From the NCBI GenBank assembly GCA_934899185.1, contig CAKXYI010000004.1, forward strand, positions 1 through 64,000: a stretch of DNA of 64,000 nucleotides. Reading direction: 5' to 3'. Below, one piece after another: positions 26,470-35,321 of the stretch. Origin of the DNA: an uncultured Lachnospiraceae bacterium (lineage in GTDB: Bacteria > Bacillota > Clostridia > Lachnospirales > Lachnospiraceae). The notes beneath the pieces are model-generated. The model worked only from the letters and a program-made list of their open reading frames with translations. It was not told the origin of the DNA and did not search any database. A program made the translations under genes and the position numbers. Each line of letters begins with the position of its first letter. Position 1 is the first letter of the stretch.

Positions 26470-29034
26470 ATGAAATTATACGAACTAAAAGTTTTACACA
26501 GAAATCAACCGGTTATCGATGAAATGCCGGAATTTTCATGGAAGATAGAGAGTGATGTACAGAACGAATTGCAGGAAAAGTATCAGATTATTGTAAAAGA
26601 TGCGAAAAAGACTGTGTGGGATTCCGGGATTGTCGTATCGTCAAAACAGAATTTTATCAAATACCAGGGTGATATGCTGGCATCCTGTGTGGACTACACC
26701 TGGAGTGTTAAAGTTTGGGACAATAACGGAGATGTGGCAGAAGAGACATCAACTTTTGCTACTGCCTTTTGGGATAAAAAGGACTGGAAAGCCAGCTGGG
26801 TGGAATGTCCGTTTACAAGAAAAGCTGCTAATGAGTATAAATTTGGTGCGACATATCCTGCGGTTATGTTTACCAGAAATATCTCGTTGAACCGGAAAGT
26901 CAAAAAAGCAGTTCTGTATGCATCTGCTCATGGGGTGTACCGGTTATATGTAAATGGGAAGAGACCGGATAACAGGGAAATGGCTCCGGAATTTACACCA
27001 TATGATCGTCTGATGTACTATCAGACATATGATGTAACAGAACTCTTACAGGATGCAGAAAATATATTGGAAATGTATGTAGGAGATGGGTGGTACTTTA
27101 GTGCCCAGGCAAGACCGGTTATGAAAGAACATCATGAGGAACCATCTGTCATTTATCAGATGCGGGTGGAATATGAGGATGAAAGCCGGGAGTGGTTTTT
27201 CTCAGATGGAAGTGAGACATGCCGGACCGATTATATTGTTTATTCGGATTTGTACCAAGGAGAAAAACAGGATTTTACGCTGGAGAAACAGGAAGAGCAG
27301 CCGGTTAATATTAAGGACTATGGGTATGAATTTCTAAAGGCACAACCATTGGATCCGGTCGTTCCTTACCGTTTGATTCCGGCAATTGATCTTATGGTGA
27401 CACCGGCAGGGGAAATGGTGGTAGATTTTGGTCAGGTTATGGCAGGCAGAGCCAGAATCCACGTAGATGTGCCGCAGGGCCAGCAAGTTGTTTTTGAATA
27501 TTTTGAGACATTGGATGAAAATGGAAATTATATTAATACCATGTTTGCACCACAAAAAGATACCGTGGTATCGGATGGCAGACCGATAGAACATGAAGCG
27601 TTGTTTACATTTCATGGTTTTCGCTATATTCGTGTAACCGGTATGCCGGATGCAAGAAAGGAAGACTTTACGGCTGTTTTATTGACAAGCCAGAAAGAAA
27701 ATGCGGGAGATTTTGTATGTTCAGATGAACGCTTAAATCGTCTTTACCAGAATATTCGCTGGTCACAGTACAGCAATATGATGTCGGTCCCTACCGATTG
27801 CCCTTCCAGAGAAAAGGCCGGATGGACGGGAGATATTCTGATTTATGCGAGAACAGCAATGTTGAATGAACAGATGACGCCATTTTTGAAGAGCTGGCTA
27901 CACTCTGTGCGTATGGATCAGACAGCAGATGGAACGGTTATGATTGTTTCGCCTTATATGCAGTTGTATGATGGTATGCTTCGTAATGTCTGTCAGACTT
28001 TTGGTGATGCGGATATTACCGGTGTTGCAGGATGGAGTGATGCCATTGTCTGGGTTCCATATGATATGTATCAGATGACAGGAGATACCAGTGTACTGAC
28101 TGAAAACTATGATGCTATGAAAAAGTGGGCAGATAATATTATAAGAACTGCATCACAGAAGGAAGGAACCTGGGGTATTCCGAAGGAATATGATGAAAAA
28201 ATATGGGATACAGGATTCCATTTTGGAGAGTGGCTGGTGCCAAGCAGACCGAATACAACTGGCGACCCGTATGGCATGTGTAAGGAGTCGGCGTTTTATA
28301 TTGCCCCATTCTTTGGCTATATGACTATGGTTAAAATGCGGGAAATCTGCCATATTTTAGAAGATGAAGAGATGTCTTCCTATTATGGTGGGATTGCTGC
28401 GGAAATGAAGCAGGCAATTGTCGGGGGAATCATCCGCCGGGATATGCTGCCAGATTATCTGATGGGGGCGTATGTGCTAGCTTTTGCATTTGATCTTGTT
28501 CCGGATGATTTGAAAGAAGCTTATAAGGAAAAACTGATTTCTTTGGTAAAAAAGAATGGAAATTGTCTGGATACCGGCTTTTTAGCAACGCCGTATCTGA
28601 TGGATGTGTTGTGCCAGTTGGGAGAAGAAAAACTGGCATATGAGATTTTGTGGCAGGATAAAAGACCTTCCTGGTTGTATGAGGTACATCATGGAGCAAC
28701 AACCATCTGGGAGGGATGGGATGCAGACGATGCTAAACATACAGGCGCATATATCAGTTATAATCACTACGCATTCGGTTGTGTTTATGATTGGATCTGC
28801 CGTTATGTGGCTGGTATCGACACCGATACACCAGGATATTCCCACATTATTATCCGACCAAATATGGATGACCGTTTGACACAATGCAAATGTACCTATG
28901 TCAGCGAAGCAGGACCGATTACAGTGGAATGGACACAGGATGTCTTGGATGTACAAATTCCATGTAATACGAGTGCAACAGTTTATTGGAAAGGACAGAA
29001 AAAAGATATCGGCAGTGGCAAGTATCGTTTTTAA
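26470..29034 (+). CDS. GH78 alpha-L-rhamnosidase
   Basis: Inverting glycosidase of 854 residues that removes terminal L-rhamnose; cytosolic, since no signal peptide is seen. Order: N-terminal fibronectin-like strands, a carbohydrate-binding beta-sandwich (~120-290), a concanavalin-like domain (~295-410), an (alpha/alpha)6 barrel from ~415 and a C-terminal beta domain from ~760. The general acid is probably Glu448 in TDCPSREKAGWTGD; the general base Glu lies in ATTIWEGWDAD. Last gene of the five-gene operon (6-bp gap), followed by a terminator. Substrates of related enzymes include flavonoid rhamnosides and pectin fragments. Confidence 0.93.
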   Translation: MKLYELKVLHRNQPVIDEMPEFSWKIESDVQNELQEKYQIIVKDAKKTVWDSGIVVSSKQNFIKYQGDMLASCVDYTWSVKVWDNNGDVAEETSTFATAFWDKKDWKASWVECPFTRKAANEYKFGATYPAVMFTRNISLNRKVKKAVLYASAHGVYRLYVNGKRPDNREMAPEFTPYDRLMYYQTYDVTELLQDAENILEMYVGDGWYFSAQARPVMKEHHEEPSVIYQMRVEYEDESREWFFSDGSETCRTDYIVYSDLYQGEKQDFTLEKQEEQPVNIKDYGYEFLKAQPLDPVVPYRLIPAIDLMVTPAGEMVVDFGQVMAGRARIHVDVPQGQQVVFEYFETLDENGNYINTMFAPQKDTVVSDGRPIEHEALFTFHGFRYIRVTGMPDARKEDFTAVLLTSQKENAGDFVCSDERLNRLYQNIRWSQYSNMMSVPTDCPSREKAGWTGDILIYARTAMLNEQMTPFLKSWLHSVRMDQTADGTVMIVSPYMQLYDGMLRNVCQTFGDADITGVAGWSDAIVWVPYDMYQMTGDTSVLTENYDAMKKWADNIIRTASQKEGTWGIPKEYDEKIWDTGFHFGEWLVPSRPNTTGDPYGMCKESAFYIAPFFGYMTMVKMREICHILEDEEMSSYYGGIAAEMKQAIVGGIIRRDMLPDYLMGAYVLAFAFDLVPDDLKEAYKEKLISLVKKNGNCLDTGFLATPYLMDVLCQLGEEKLAYEILWQDKRPSWLYEVHHGATTIWEGWDADDAKHTGAYISYNHYAFGCVYDWICRYVAGIDTDTPGYSHIIIRPNMDDRLTQCKCTYVSEAGPITVEWTQDVLDVQIPCNTSATVYWKGQKKDIGSGKYRF

Positions 29035-29046
29035 AAAATAATGTAT

Positions 29047-29093
29047 CAAAAACCAGCTTTTTACACAAACAGGTGTTGAAAAGCTGGTTTTTG
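29047..29093 (+). terminator. Terminator of the rhamnosidase operon
   Basis: CAAAAACCAGCTTTT (29047-29061) pairs with AAAAGCTGGTTTTTG (29079-29093); an inner ACAC/GTGT pair extends the hairpin. The 3' arm ends in T5. The A-rich 5' side could let it act in both directions. Confidence 0.85.
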
Positions 29094-29192
29094 CTTGTGT
29101 GAATTCTTACTTATTTATGGAAGGTGAATAAGAAAGAGAAGAAGATGGCTCTGTCTGTTTGATAAAATTGTCATAATAACGTGGATTTGATA

Positions 29193-29243
29193 TTGAATAA
29201 ATTGGAAATTATGCTAAAATCAATTATGTGCGACTTAGCACAT
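29193..29243 (+). promoter_or_regulatory. ppdK promoter and leader hairpin
   Basis: TTGAAT (29193-29198), a 16-base spacer and TAAAAT (29215-29220), with TG in the extended -10 position. Starting ~6 bases after the -10, ATGTGC GACTTA GCACAT (29226-29243) forms a perfect 6-bp hairpin close to the predicted 5' end of the transcript. The remaining ~75 bases before ppdK show nothing further. Confidence 0.6.
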
Positions 29244-29318
29244 GGAGTGGTGTGTTCCATATGCATTCAGATACGAATGAGTTGAAGGACACAAAGTATT
29301 TTTTAGGAGGAAATAAAA

Positions 29319-31955
29319 ATGGCAAACAAATGGGTCTACATGTTTAGTGAAGGCGACATGACCATGCGTAATCTTCTTGGTGGTAAAGGTGCCAACCTTG
29401 CTGAGATGACCGATATCGGTCTTCCGGTACCACAGGGATTCACAATCACAACAGAGGCTTGTACTCAGTATTATGAGGACGGACGCAAGATCAACGACGA
29501 GATCATGGCACAGGCTATGGAAGGCGTTAAGAAAATGGAGGAGATCAACGGAAAGAAATTCGGCGATCTGAAGAATCCTCTTCTTGTTTCAGTTCGTTCC
29601 GGTGCTAGAGCATCTATGCCTGGTATGATGGATACAATTCTTAACTTAGGACTGAATGATGAGGTAGTAGCAGCAATGATTGCTGGTAACCCTGATCCGA
29701 AGTTCGAGCGTTTCGTATATGACTCTTACAGACGTTTCATCCAGATGTTCTCAGACGTTGTTATGGAAGTTGGTAAGAAGTATTTCGAGCAGTTGATCGA
29801 CAAGATGAAGGAAGACAGAGGTGTTCAGTATGACGTTGAACTTACCGCTGCTGACCTCAAGGAATTAGCAGAGCAGTTCAAGGCTGAGTACAAGAACCAG
29901 TTAGGACAGGACTTCCCTTCTGATCCTGTAGAGCAGTTGAAGTTAGCAATCGAGGCTGTATTCCGTTCATGGGACAACCCACGTGCAAACGTATATCGTC
30001 GTGATAACGACATCCCTTACTCATGGGGAACTGCTGTAAACGTAATGCCAATGGTATTCGGTAACTTAAATGATGAGTCCGGTACAGGTGTTGCATTTAC
30101 CCGTGATCCTGCTACAGGTGAGAAGAAGTTGATGGGTGAGTTCCTGATCAATGCACAGGGCGAGGACGTAGTTGCCGGTGTTCGTACACCAATGCCGATC
30201 GCTCAGATGGAGCAGGAATTCCCAGAAGCATATGCAGAGTTCATTCAGGTATGTGAGACTCTTGAGAATCACTATCATGACATGCAGGATATGGAATTTA
30301 CCGTAGAAAACAAGAAGTTATACATGCTGCAGTGCCGTAATGGTAAGAGAACAGCTCCTGCTGCTCTTAAGATCGCATGTGATCTTGTTGATGAAGGACA
30401 TAAGACAGAAGAAGAAGCAGTAGCAATGATCGATCCTCGTAACCTGGATACACTTCTTCATCCACAGTTTGACGCAGCAGCACTTAAGGCTGCAACTCCA
30501 CTTGGAAAGGGCTTAGGAGCATCTCCTGGAGCAGCTTGTGGTAAGATCGTCTTTACAGCAGAAGATGCTGAGGCTTGGAACGAGCGTGGCGAGAAGGTCG
30601 TACTTGTTCGTCTTGAGACTTCTCCGGAAGACATCACAGGTATGAAGGCTTCTCAGGGTATCCTGACTGTTCGTGGTGGTATGACATCACATGCAGCCGT
30701 AGTTGCTCGTGGTATGGGAACCTGCTGTGTATCTGGTTGTGGCGATATCGCTATGGACGAGGAGAACAAGAAGTTCACACTTGCTGGTAAGGAATTCCAT
30801 GAAGGAGATTACATCTCAATCGATGGTACTACCGGTAATATTTATGAAGGCGAGATCAAGACTGTTGATGCAACGATCGCCGGTGAGTTCGGTCGTGTAA
30901 TGGCTTGGGCTGATAAGTATAGAAAGTTAAAGGTTCGTACAAATGCAGATACTCCTGCAGATGCTAAGAAGGCACGCGAACTTGGAGCAGAAGGTATCGG
31001 ACTTTGCCGTACAGAGCATATGTTCTTTGAAGAGGACAGAATCGCAGCATTCCGTGAGATGATCTGTTCTGATACAGTAGAAGAAAGAGAAGCAGCACTT
31101 GAGAAGATCCTTCCATATCAGCAGGGAGATTTCAAGGCTCTTTATGAAGCACTGGAAGGATGCCCGGTTACCATTCGTTTCCTGGATCCACCTCTTCATG
31201 AGTTCGTTCCTACCGAGGAAGCAGACATTAAGAAGTTAGCAGATGCTCAGGGCAAGACTGTAGAGCAGATCAAGACAATCATCGATGGACTCCATGAGTT
31301 CAACCCAATGATGGGTCACAGAGGATGCCGTCTTGCTGTTACTTATCCTGAAATCGCTAAGATGCAGACAAAGGCTGTTATCCGTGCAGCAATCGAAGTT
31401 CAGAAAGAACATGCTGACTGGAATGTTAAGCCTGAGATCATGATCCCACTTGTATGTGAAGTGGAAGAATTGAAGTATGTTAAGAAAGTCGTTGTTGAGA
31501 CAGCAGATGCTGAGATCGCAGCAGCAGGCGTTACATTAGAGTATGAAGTTGGTACTATGATCGAGATCCCAAGAGCAGCACTTACTGCTGATGAGATCGC
31601 TAAAGAAGCAGACTTCTTCTGCTTTGGTACAAACGACCTGACACAGATGACATTTGGATTCTCTCGTGATGATGCCGGTAAGTTCTTAGATGCTTACTAT
31701 GACAAGAAGATCTTTGAGAACGATCCATTTGCTAAGTTAGACCAGACAGGTGTTGGTAAGTTGATGGAGACTGCTATCAAACTTGGTAAGCCAGTCAACC
31801 CAGCACTTCATGTTGGTATCTGTGGAGAGCACGGTGGAGATCCTTCTTCCGTTGAGTTCTGCCACAAGATCGGTCTTGACTATGTATCTTGCTCACCATT
31901 CCGTGTACCTATCGCACGTTTGGCAGCAGCACAGGCTGCAATCGCTAATAAGTAG
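29319..31955 (+). CDS. ppdK: Pyruvate, phosphate dikinase
   Basis: Interconverts pyruvate + ATP + Pi and phosphoenolpyruvate + AMP + PPi; 878 residues, normal length. N-terminal ATP-grasp domain with LLGGKGANLAEMT and SVRSGARASMPGMMDT; central phosphohistidine domain with catalytic His458 in GGMTSHAAVVARGMG; C-terminal PEP/pyruvate barrel with GLCRTEHMFFE, FNPMMGHRGCRL and GICGEHGGDP. Strong TAGGAGG site. Codon use is strongly biased compared with the accessory genes upstream (frequent AAG, GGT, CGT), as expected of an abundant glycolytic enzyme. Monocistronic, with its own promoter and terminator. Confidence 0.97.
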   Translation: MANKWVYMFSEGDMTMRNLLGGKGANLAEMTDIGLPVPQGFTITTEACTQYYEDGRKINDEIMAQAMEGVKKMEEINGKKFGDLKNPLLVSVRSGARASMPGMMDTILNLGLNDEVVAAMIAGNPDPKFERFVYDSYRRFIQMFSDVVMEVGKKYFEQLIDKMKEDRGVQYDVELTAADLKELAEQFKAEYKNQLGQDFPSDPVEQLKLAIEAVFRSWDNPRANVYRRDNDIPYSWGTAVNVMPMVFGNLNDESGTGVAFTRDPATGEKKLMGEFLINAQGEDVVAGVRTPMPIAQMEQEFPEAYAEFIQVCETLENHYHDMQDMEFTVENKKLYMLQCRNGKRTAPAALKIACDLVDEGHKTEEEAVAMIDPRNLDTLLHPQFDAAALKAATPLGKGLGASPGAACGKIVFTAEDAEAWNERGEKVVLVRLETSPEDITGMKASQGILTVRGGMTSHAAVVARGMGTCCVSGCGDIAMDEENKKFTLAGKEFHEGDYISIDGTTGNIYEGEIKTVDATIAGEFGRVMAWADKYRKLKVRTNADTPADAKKARELGAEGIGLCRTEHMFFEEDRIAAFREMICSDTVEEREAALEKILPYQQGDFKALYEALEGCPVTIRFLDPPLHEFVPTEEADIKKLADAQGKTVEQIKTIIDGLHEFNPMMGHRGCRLAVTYPEIAKMQTKAVIRAAIEVQKEHADWNVKPEIMIPLVCEVEELKYVKKVVVETADAEIAAAGVTLEYEVGTMIEIPRAALTADEIAKEADFFCFGTNDLTQMTFGFSRDDAGKFLDAYYDKKIFENDPFAKLDQTGVGKLMETAIKLGKPVNPALHVGICGEHGGDPSSVEFCHKIGLDYVSCSPFRVPIARLAAAQAAIANK

Positions 31956-31983
31956 TAGCGGATTCGTATTATAGGCTATTTAG

Positions 31984-32024
31984 GGTTCCTATATCTCTGT
32001 AGTGGAGATATAGGAACCTTTTTT
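31984..32024 (+). terminator. ppdK terminator
   Basis: A perfect 14-bp stem, GGTTCCTATATCTC (31984-31997) and GAGATATAGGAACC (32005-32018), a 7-base loop and T6. Confidence 0.96.
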
Positions 32025-32025
32025 A

Positions 32026-32073
32026 TTGACAGCATTTTTCTCATATGCTAATATCAAACCACGCATTTCGTGG
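32026..32073 (+). promoter_or_regulatory. Consensus promoter and palindromic operator of the XRE gene
   Basis: A perfect TTGACA (32026-32031), 17-base spacer and TAATAT (32049-32054). The palindrome CCACG cattt CGTGG (32059-32073) covers the expected transcription start. A palindrome there before an HTH gene suggests autorepression, as for many XRE regulators. Confidence 0.7.
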
Positions 32074-32086
32074 AAAAGGAGAGGCT

Positions 32087-32821
32087 ATGGAAAAAGATAA
32101 TCAAATGCAGGTCAATTGCTTAAAAGAATTGAGAAAACAGACAGGACTCAATCAAAGGGAAATATCCGAGACATTAGGAATTCCACTTCGTACATGGGAG
32201 GATTGGGAGTCTGGTAGGCGTGCTGTACCTGCTTATAATCTTAGGATGATGTCATATTATATCAAAATGAAATTGCAGTGTAAGTCGGAAAAATCCCATA
32301 ATATCAATATCATCAGGGATGAACAGGGAAATCCTATTGTAGTTATTAATGATATTCGTTTTAAAGATAGACAGAATATAGATTGGAAGGCTGTTGAAGA
32401 ATATTTGTATGAATATGTGGGAGAAAATGTAGAAATAATTGAGACAGCAGATGTGGTTTATATTGGAAACGACTTTCCCAATGAGGTGAAGGGATCAGAG
32501 GATACAAGGAGACTTAAGGGAATGAATGCAAAAGCAAAGGCGAATGCTACGACAGAAACGATAGGTTTGTTAAAGTATGCGTCCAATAAAAGATGGCAGG
32601 AGAATTATAAAGCAAAGCATGGAATAGATGCTGCATATGGATGGTATCGTTTTACTTCAAGATTCGCCCTTCCGGTGTATACAAATGATGGGATTCTGGA
32701 AAGATATAACATATATAGAATAGAAATGCTGGTCCGACATGCATCCGACGGACGATTATTTTTGTATGATATGGTTAATACTAAAAAAGAAAAAGAAACG
32801 AATACCCCATCTCGACAATAA
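32087..32821 (+). CDS. XRE helix-turn-helix protein with polyvalent-protein-type C-terminal domain
   Basis: 244 residues. Residues ~10-60 are an XRE-like HTH (TGLNQREISETLGIPLRTWE). Residues ~95-240 resemble the conserved C-terminal module of large polyvalent proteins carried by conjugative elements and phages of Clostridia: WKAVEEYLYEYVGENVEI, VVYIGNDFPNEV, RLKGMNAKAKANA, YGWYRFTSRFALPVY and MLVRHASDGRLFLYDMVN. Conserved Arg, His and Tyr in the last blocks could be catalytic; some such modules have been proposed to have a BECR nuclease-like fold, but I cannot confirm that here. The start at 32087 follows AAAGGAG; ATG 32045 lies in the promoter. It stands alone with its own promoter, between core genes. 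Confidence 0.65.
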   Translation: MEKDNQMQVNCLKELRKQTGLNQREISETLGIPLRTWEDWESGRRAVPAYNLRMMSYYIKMKLQCKSEKSHNINIIRDEQGNPIVVINDIRFKDRQNIDWKAVEEYLYEYVGENVEIIETADVVYIGNDFPNEVKGSEDTRRLKGMNAKAKANATTETIGLLKYASNKRWQENYKAKHGIDAAYGWYRFTSRFALPVYTNDGILERYNIYRIEMLVRHASDGRLFLYDMVNTKKEKETNTPSRQ

Positions 32822-32908
32822 TGTCTTACGGTAACAAACTCGTTCCTTTCTTTAGGAGAATAACATCTATTGGTTAAAAGGTCAAGTCCAAATTTATAGA
32901 AAAAAACC

Positions 32909-32937
32909 TTGACTTTATCGCACTAATGTATTATCCT
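32909..32937 (+). promoter_or_regulatory. Promoter of the trpB T-box transcript
   Basis: TTGACT (32909-32914), a 17-base spacer and TATCCT (32932-32937), just before the T-box leader. Confidence 0.7.
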
Positions 32938-32944
32938 GTCACTA

Positions 32945-33212
32945 TATTAAAACCGATGATGCAGACGAGTATAGCATTTGGAAGCGCACAGAGAACTGTT
33001 GGTGGTGGGATAACAGTGGTGAAAGGGTGCTAGAATGGACTGCAGAGGGCAAACCGAAAGCACAGGCGAGTAGGGGAGACGTGGGATGCACGTTACAGCA
33101 GATTATGTATGTTGGTACATAAATGAGGGTATTCTGCCAGAAGCAGGATGAAATTAGGTGGCACCGCAGGAGTATAACTTCTGTCCTATGTATTTAGGAC
33201 GGGAGTTTTTTT
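32945..33212 (+). promoter_or_regulatory. T-box riboswitch, tryptophan specificity
   Basis: The leader has the order expected of a T-box: a stem I region with GACGAGTATAG and CAGAGAACTG; a specifier-loop-like GAATGGAC, giving TGG (Trp) at 33036-33038; the antiterminator T-box sequence AATTAGGTGGCACCGC (33152-33167); and a terminator hairpin 33177-33207 ending in T7. Uncharged tRNA-Trp should favour readthrough into the trpB-like gene, whose function agrees with a Trp specifier. This accounts for most of the 458-bp gap between coding regions. Confidence 0.88.
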
Positions 33213-33279
33213 GTTATGGCGAAAGCGCACACTCTCATTCCATGTAAATAAATTTCGCAAAGCGAGGAAAGGAAGAAAC

Positions 33280-34650
33280 ATGAACAAGACAACAATTCCC
33301 TACAAGATTTATCTGGATGAACAGGAGATGCCAAAGCAATGGTATAACGTTAGAGCAGATATGCAGAAGAAACCTGCACCACTTTTAAACCCTGCAACCT
33401 TGCAGCCTATGACCGTTGAGGATCTGGAACCGGTATTCTGCACGGAACTGGCAAAGCAGGAACTGGATGATACGACAGCATATTTTGATATTCCGGAAGA
33501 GATCCGAAATTTCTATAAAATGTACCGCCCATCGCCTTTAGTAAGAGCCTATTGTCTGGAGGAAAAACTTGGCACCCCGGCACATATTTACTATAAGTTT
33601 GAGGGCAACAATACATCCGGCAGTCACAAGTTGAACTCCGCCATAGCCCAGGCATATTATGCTAAGAAGCAGGGGCTGAAGGGTGTGACGACAGAGACTG
33701 GAGCCGGACAATGGGGCACGGCACTTTCCATGGCATGTTCTTATTTTGATCTGGACTGTCAGGTATATATGGTGAAATGTTCTTATGAGCAAAAGCCTTT
33801 CCGTAGAGAGGTCATGCGGACTTATGGCGCCACGGTAACACCGTCGCCTTCCATGACAACGGAGATCGGCAAAAAGATCAATGCAGAATTTCCGGGTACG
33901 ACCGGAAGCCTGGGCTGTGCCATTTCCGAGGCTGTCGAGGCAGAGACGAAACAGGAAGGTTATCGTTATGTGTTGGGCTCTGTTTTGGCACAGGTTTTGT
34001 TACATCAGTCGGTCATTGGTTTAGAGACCAAAACAGCCCTGGATAAATATGGTGTCAAAGCAGATGTGATCATTGGATGCGCCGGAGGCGGTTCTAATCT
34101 GGGCGGTCTGATCTCTCCATTTGTGGGTGAAATGTTAAGGGGCGAGAATGATTACCGGATCATCGCAGTGGAGCCGGCAAGTTGTCCGAGCCTGACAAGA
34201 GGTAAATATGCATACGACTTCTGCGATACCGGAAAGGTTACCCCGCTGGCAAAGATGTACACCTTGGGAAGTGAATTTATTCCATCTGCCAACCATGCCG
34301 GTGGCTTGCGTTATCATGGCATGAGTTCCATCGTATCTGAATTATACGATCAGGGCTTGCTGGAGGCGCGTTCCGTAGAACAGACCGAAGTCTTTAAGGC
34401 AGCAGAGCAGTTTGCTAGAGTGGAAGGTATTTTACCGGCACCGGAAAGCAGCCACGCTATCAAGGTTGCCATTGATGAAGCCCTGCGCTGCAAGGAGACC
34501 GGCGAAGAAAAGAATATTGTCTTTGGCTTGACGGGAACCGGTTACTTTGATATGGTGGCATACCAGAAATACAATGATGGCGAGATGGGCGATTACATCC
34601 CGACCGATGAAGAACTGGCAAAATCATTGGCAGACTTACCACAGGTCTAA
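33280..34650 (+). CDS. trpB: TrpB2-type tryptophan synthase beta subunit
   Basis: PLP enzyme of 456 residues that joins indole and serine (or a related substrate) to make tryptophan. The PLP lysine lies in EGNNTSGSHKLNSAIAQAYY and the phosphate-binding loop is GCAGGGSNLGG. The extended N-terminus and length are those of the TrpB2 (TrpB-like) group rather than TrpB1 (~395 residues). No trpA is adjacent. The start at 33280 follows GAGGAAAGGAAG; the in-frame start at 33211 lies in the T-box terminator. Controlled by a tryptophan T-box immediately upstream, which supports a tryptophan role. Confidence 0.92.
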   Translation: MNKTTIPYKIYLDEQEMPKQWYNVRADMQKKPAPLLNPATLQPMTVEDLEPVFCTELAKQELDDTTAYFDIPEEIRNFYKMYRPSPLVRAYCLEEKLGTPAHIYYKFEGNNTSGSHKLNSAIAQAYYAKKQGLKGVTTETGAGQWGTALSMACSYFDLDCQVYMVKCSYEQKPFRREVMRTYGATVTPSPSMTTEIGKKINAEFPGTTGSLGCAISEAVEAETKQEGYRYVLGSVLAQVLLHQSVIGLETKTALDKYGVKADVIIGCAGGGSNLGGLISPFVGEMLRGENDYRIIAVEPASCPSLTRGKYAYDFCDTGKVTPLAKMYTLGSEFIPSANHAGGLRYHGMSSIVSELYDQGLLEARSVEQTEVFKAAEQFARVEGILPAPESSHAIKVAIDEALRCKETGEEKNIVFGLTGTGYFDMVAYQKYNDGEMGDYIPTDEELAKSLADLPQV

Positions 34651-34720
34651 AATATTTGTAAGGTGATTTTATTTCTTTGTGTTATGATGGATAAAAGAAC
34701 ATGACATGAAAGGAACAGGC

Positions 34721-35287
34721 ATGCAATACAGAAAAAATTTGATCATGAAAAATGGACAGACGGTAATCTTAAGAAGTGGAGTGGCTTCTGATGGGCAGGC
34801 AGCGCTGGAGGTTTTTAACCTTACGCATGAAGAAACGGATTTCCTTCTATCTTATCCGGATGAGTCCTTTATGGATGCTGAACAGGAAAGCGAGTTTTTG
34901 GAAAGAAAAACAGCAAGTGCAAATGAGGTGGAAATCCTTGCACTGGTGGAAGATCAGGTGGTAGGAATGGCAGGGATCGATGCTGTGGGTGCATGTCACA
35001 AAGTTAGCCATCGGGCAGAATTTGGTATTTGCCTTGTAAAGGAATACTGGGGACTGGGACTTGGTACGGCATTGACCAAAGCCTGTGTGCAGTGTGCAAA
35101 AGATGCAGGCTATGCACAGGTGGAATTAGATGTGGTAGCGGATAATGTATCTGCCATCCATTTATACCAAAAACTGGGCTTTGTGGAATATGGACGCAAT
35201 CCCAAGGGCTTTTGCTCCAGAGTAAACGGCTATCAGGAATTGATCTATATGCGACTTGACTTGGAAAACGAAAAGAGTGTTTGCTAG
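34721..35287 (+). CDS. GNAT-family N-acetyltransferase
   Basis: 188 residues, single GNAT domain. The acetyl-CoA loop is seen in VKEYWGLGLGTALTKACVQC and the C-terminal motif B in NVSAIHLYQKLGFVEYGR. The acceptor is unknown; RimJ/RimL-like or small-molecule acetylation are possible. ATG 34721 follows AAAGGA and is preferred to ATG 34706, which lies before that site. Convergent with the C39-like peptidase gene. Confidence 0.87.
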   Translation: MQYRKNLIMKNGQTVILRSGVASDGQAALEVFNLTHEETDFLLSYPDESFMDAEQESEFLERKTASANEVEILALVEDQVVGMAGIDAVGACHKVSHRAEFGICLVKEYWGLGLGTALTKACVQCAKDAGYAQVELDVVADNVSAIHLYQKLGFVEYGRNPKGFCSRVNGYQELIYMRLDLENEKSVC

Positions 35288-35321
35288 AAAAACGCACCAG
35301 GCATTAAGCCGCAGGTGCGTT
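35286..35321 (-). terminator. Minus-strand terminator of the C39-like peptidase gene
   Basis: AACGCACC (35291-35298) and GGTGCGTT (35314-35321) form a perfect 8-bp stem; read on the minus strand the hairpin is followed by TTTTTCT. One arm lies within the last codons of the gene it terminates. Confidence 0.72.
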
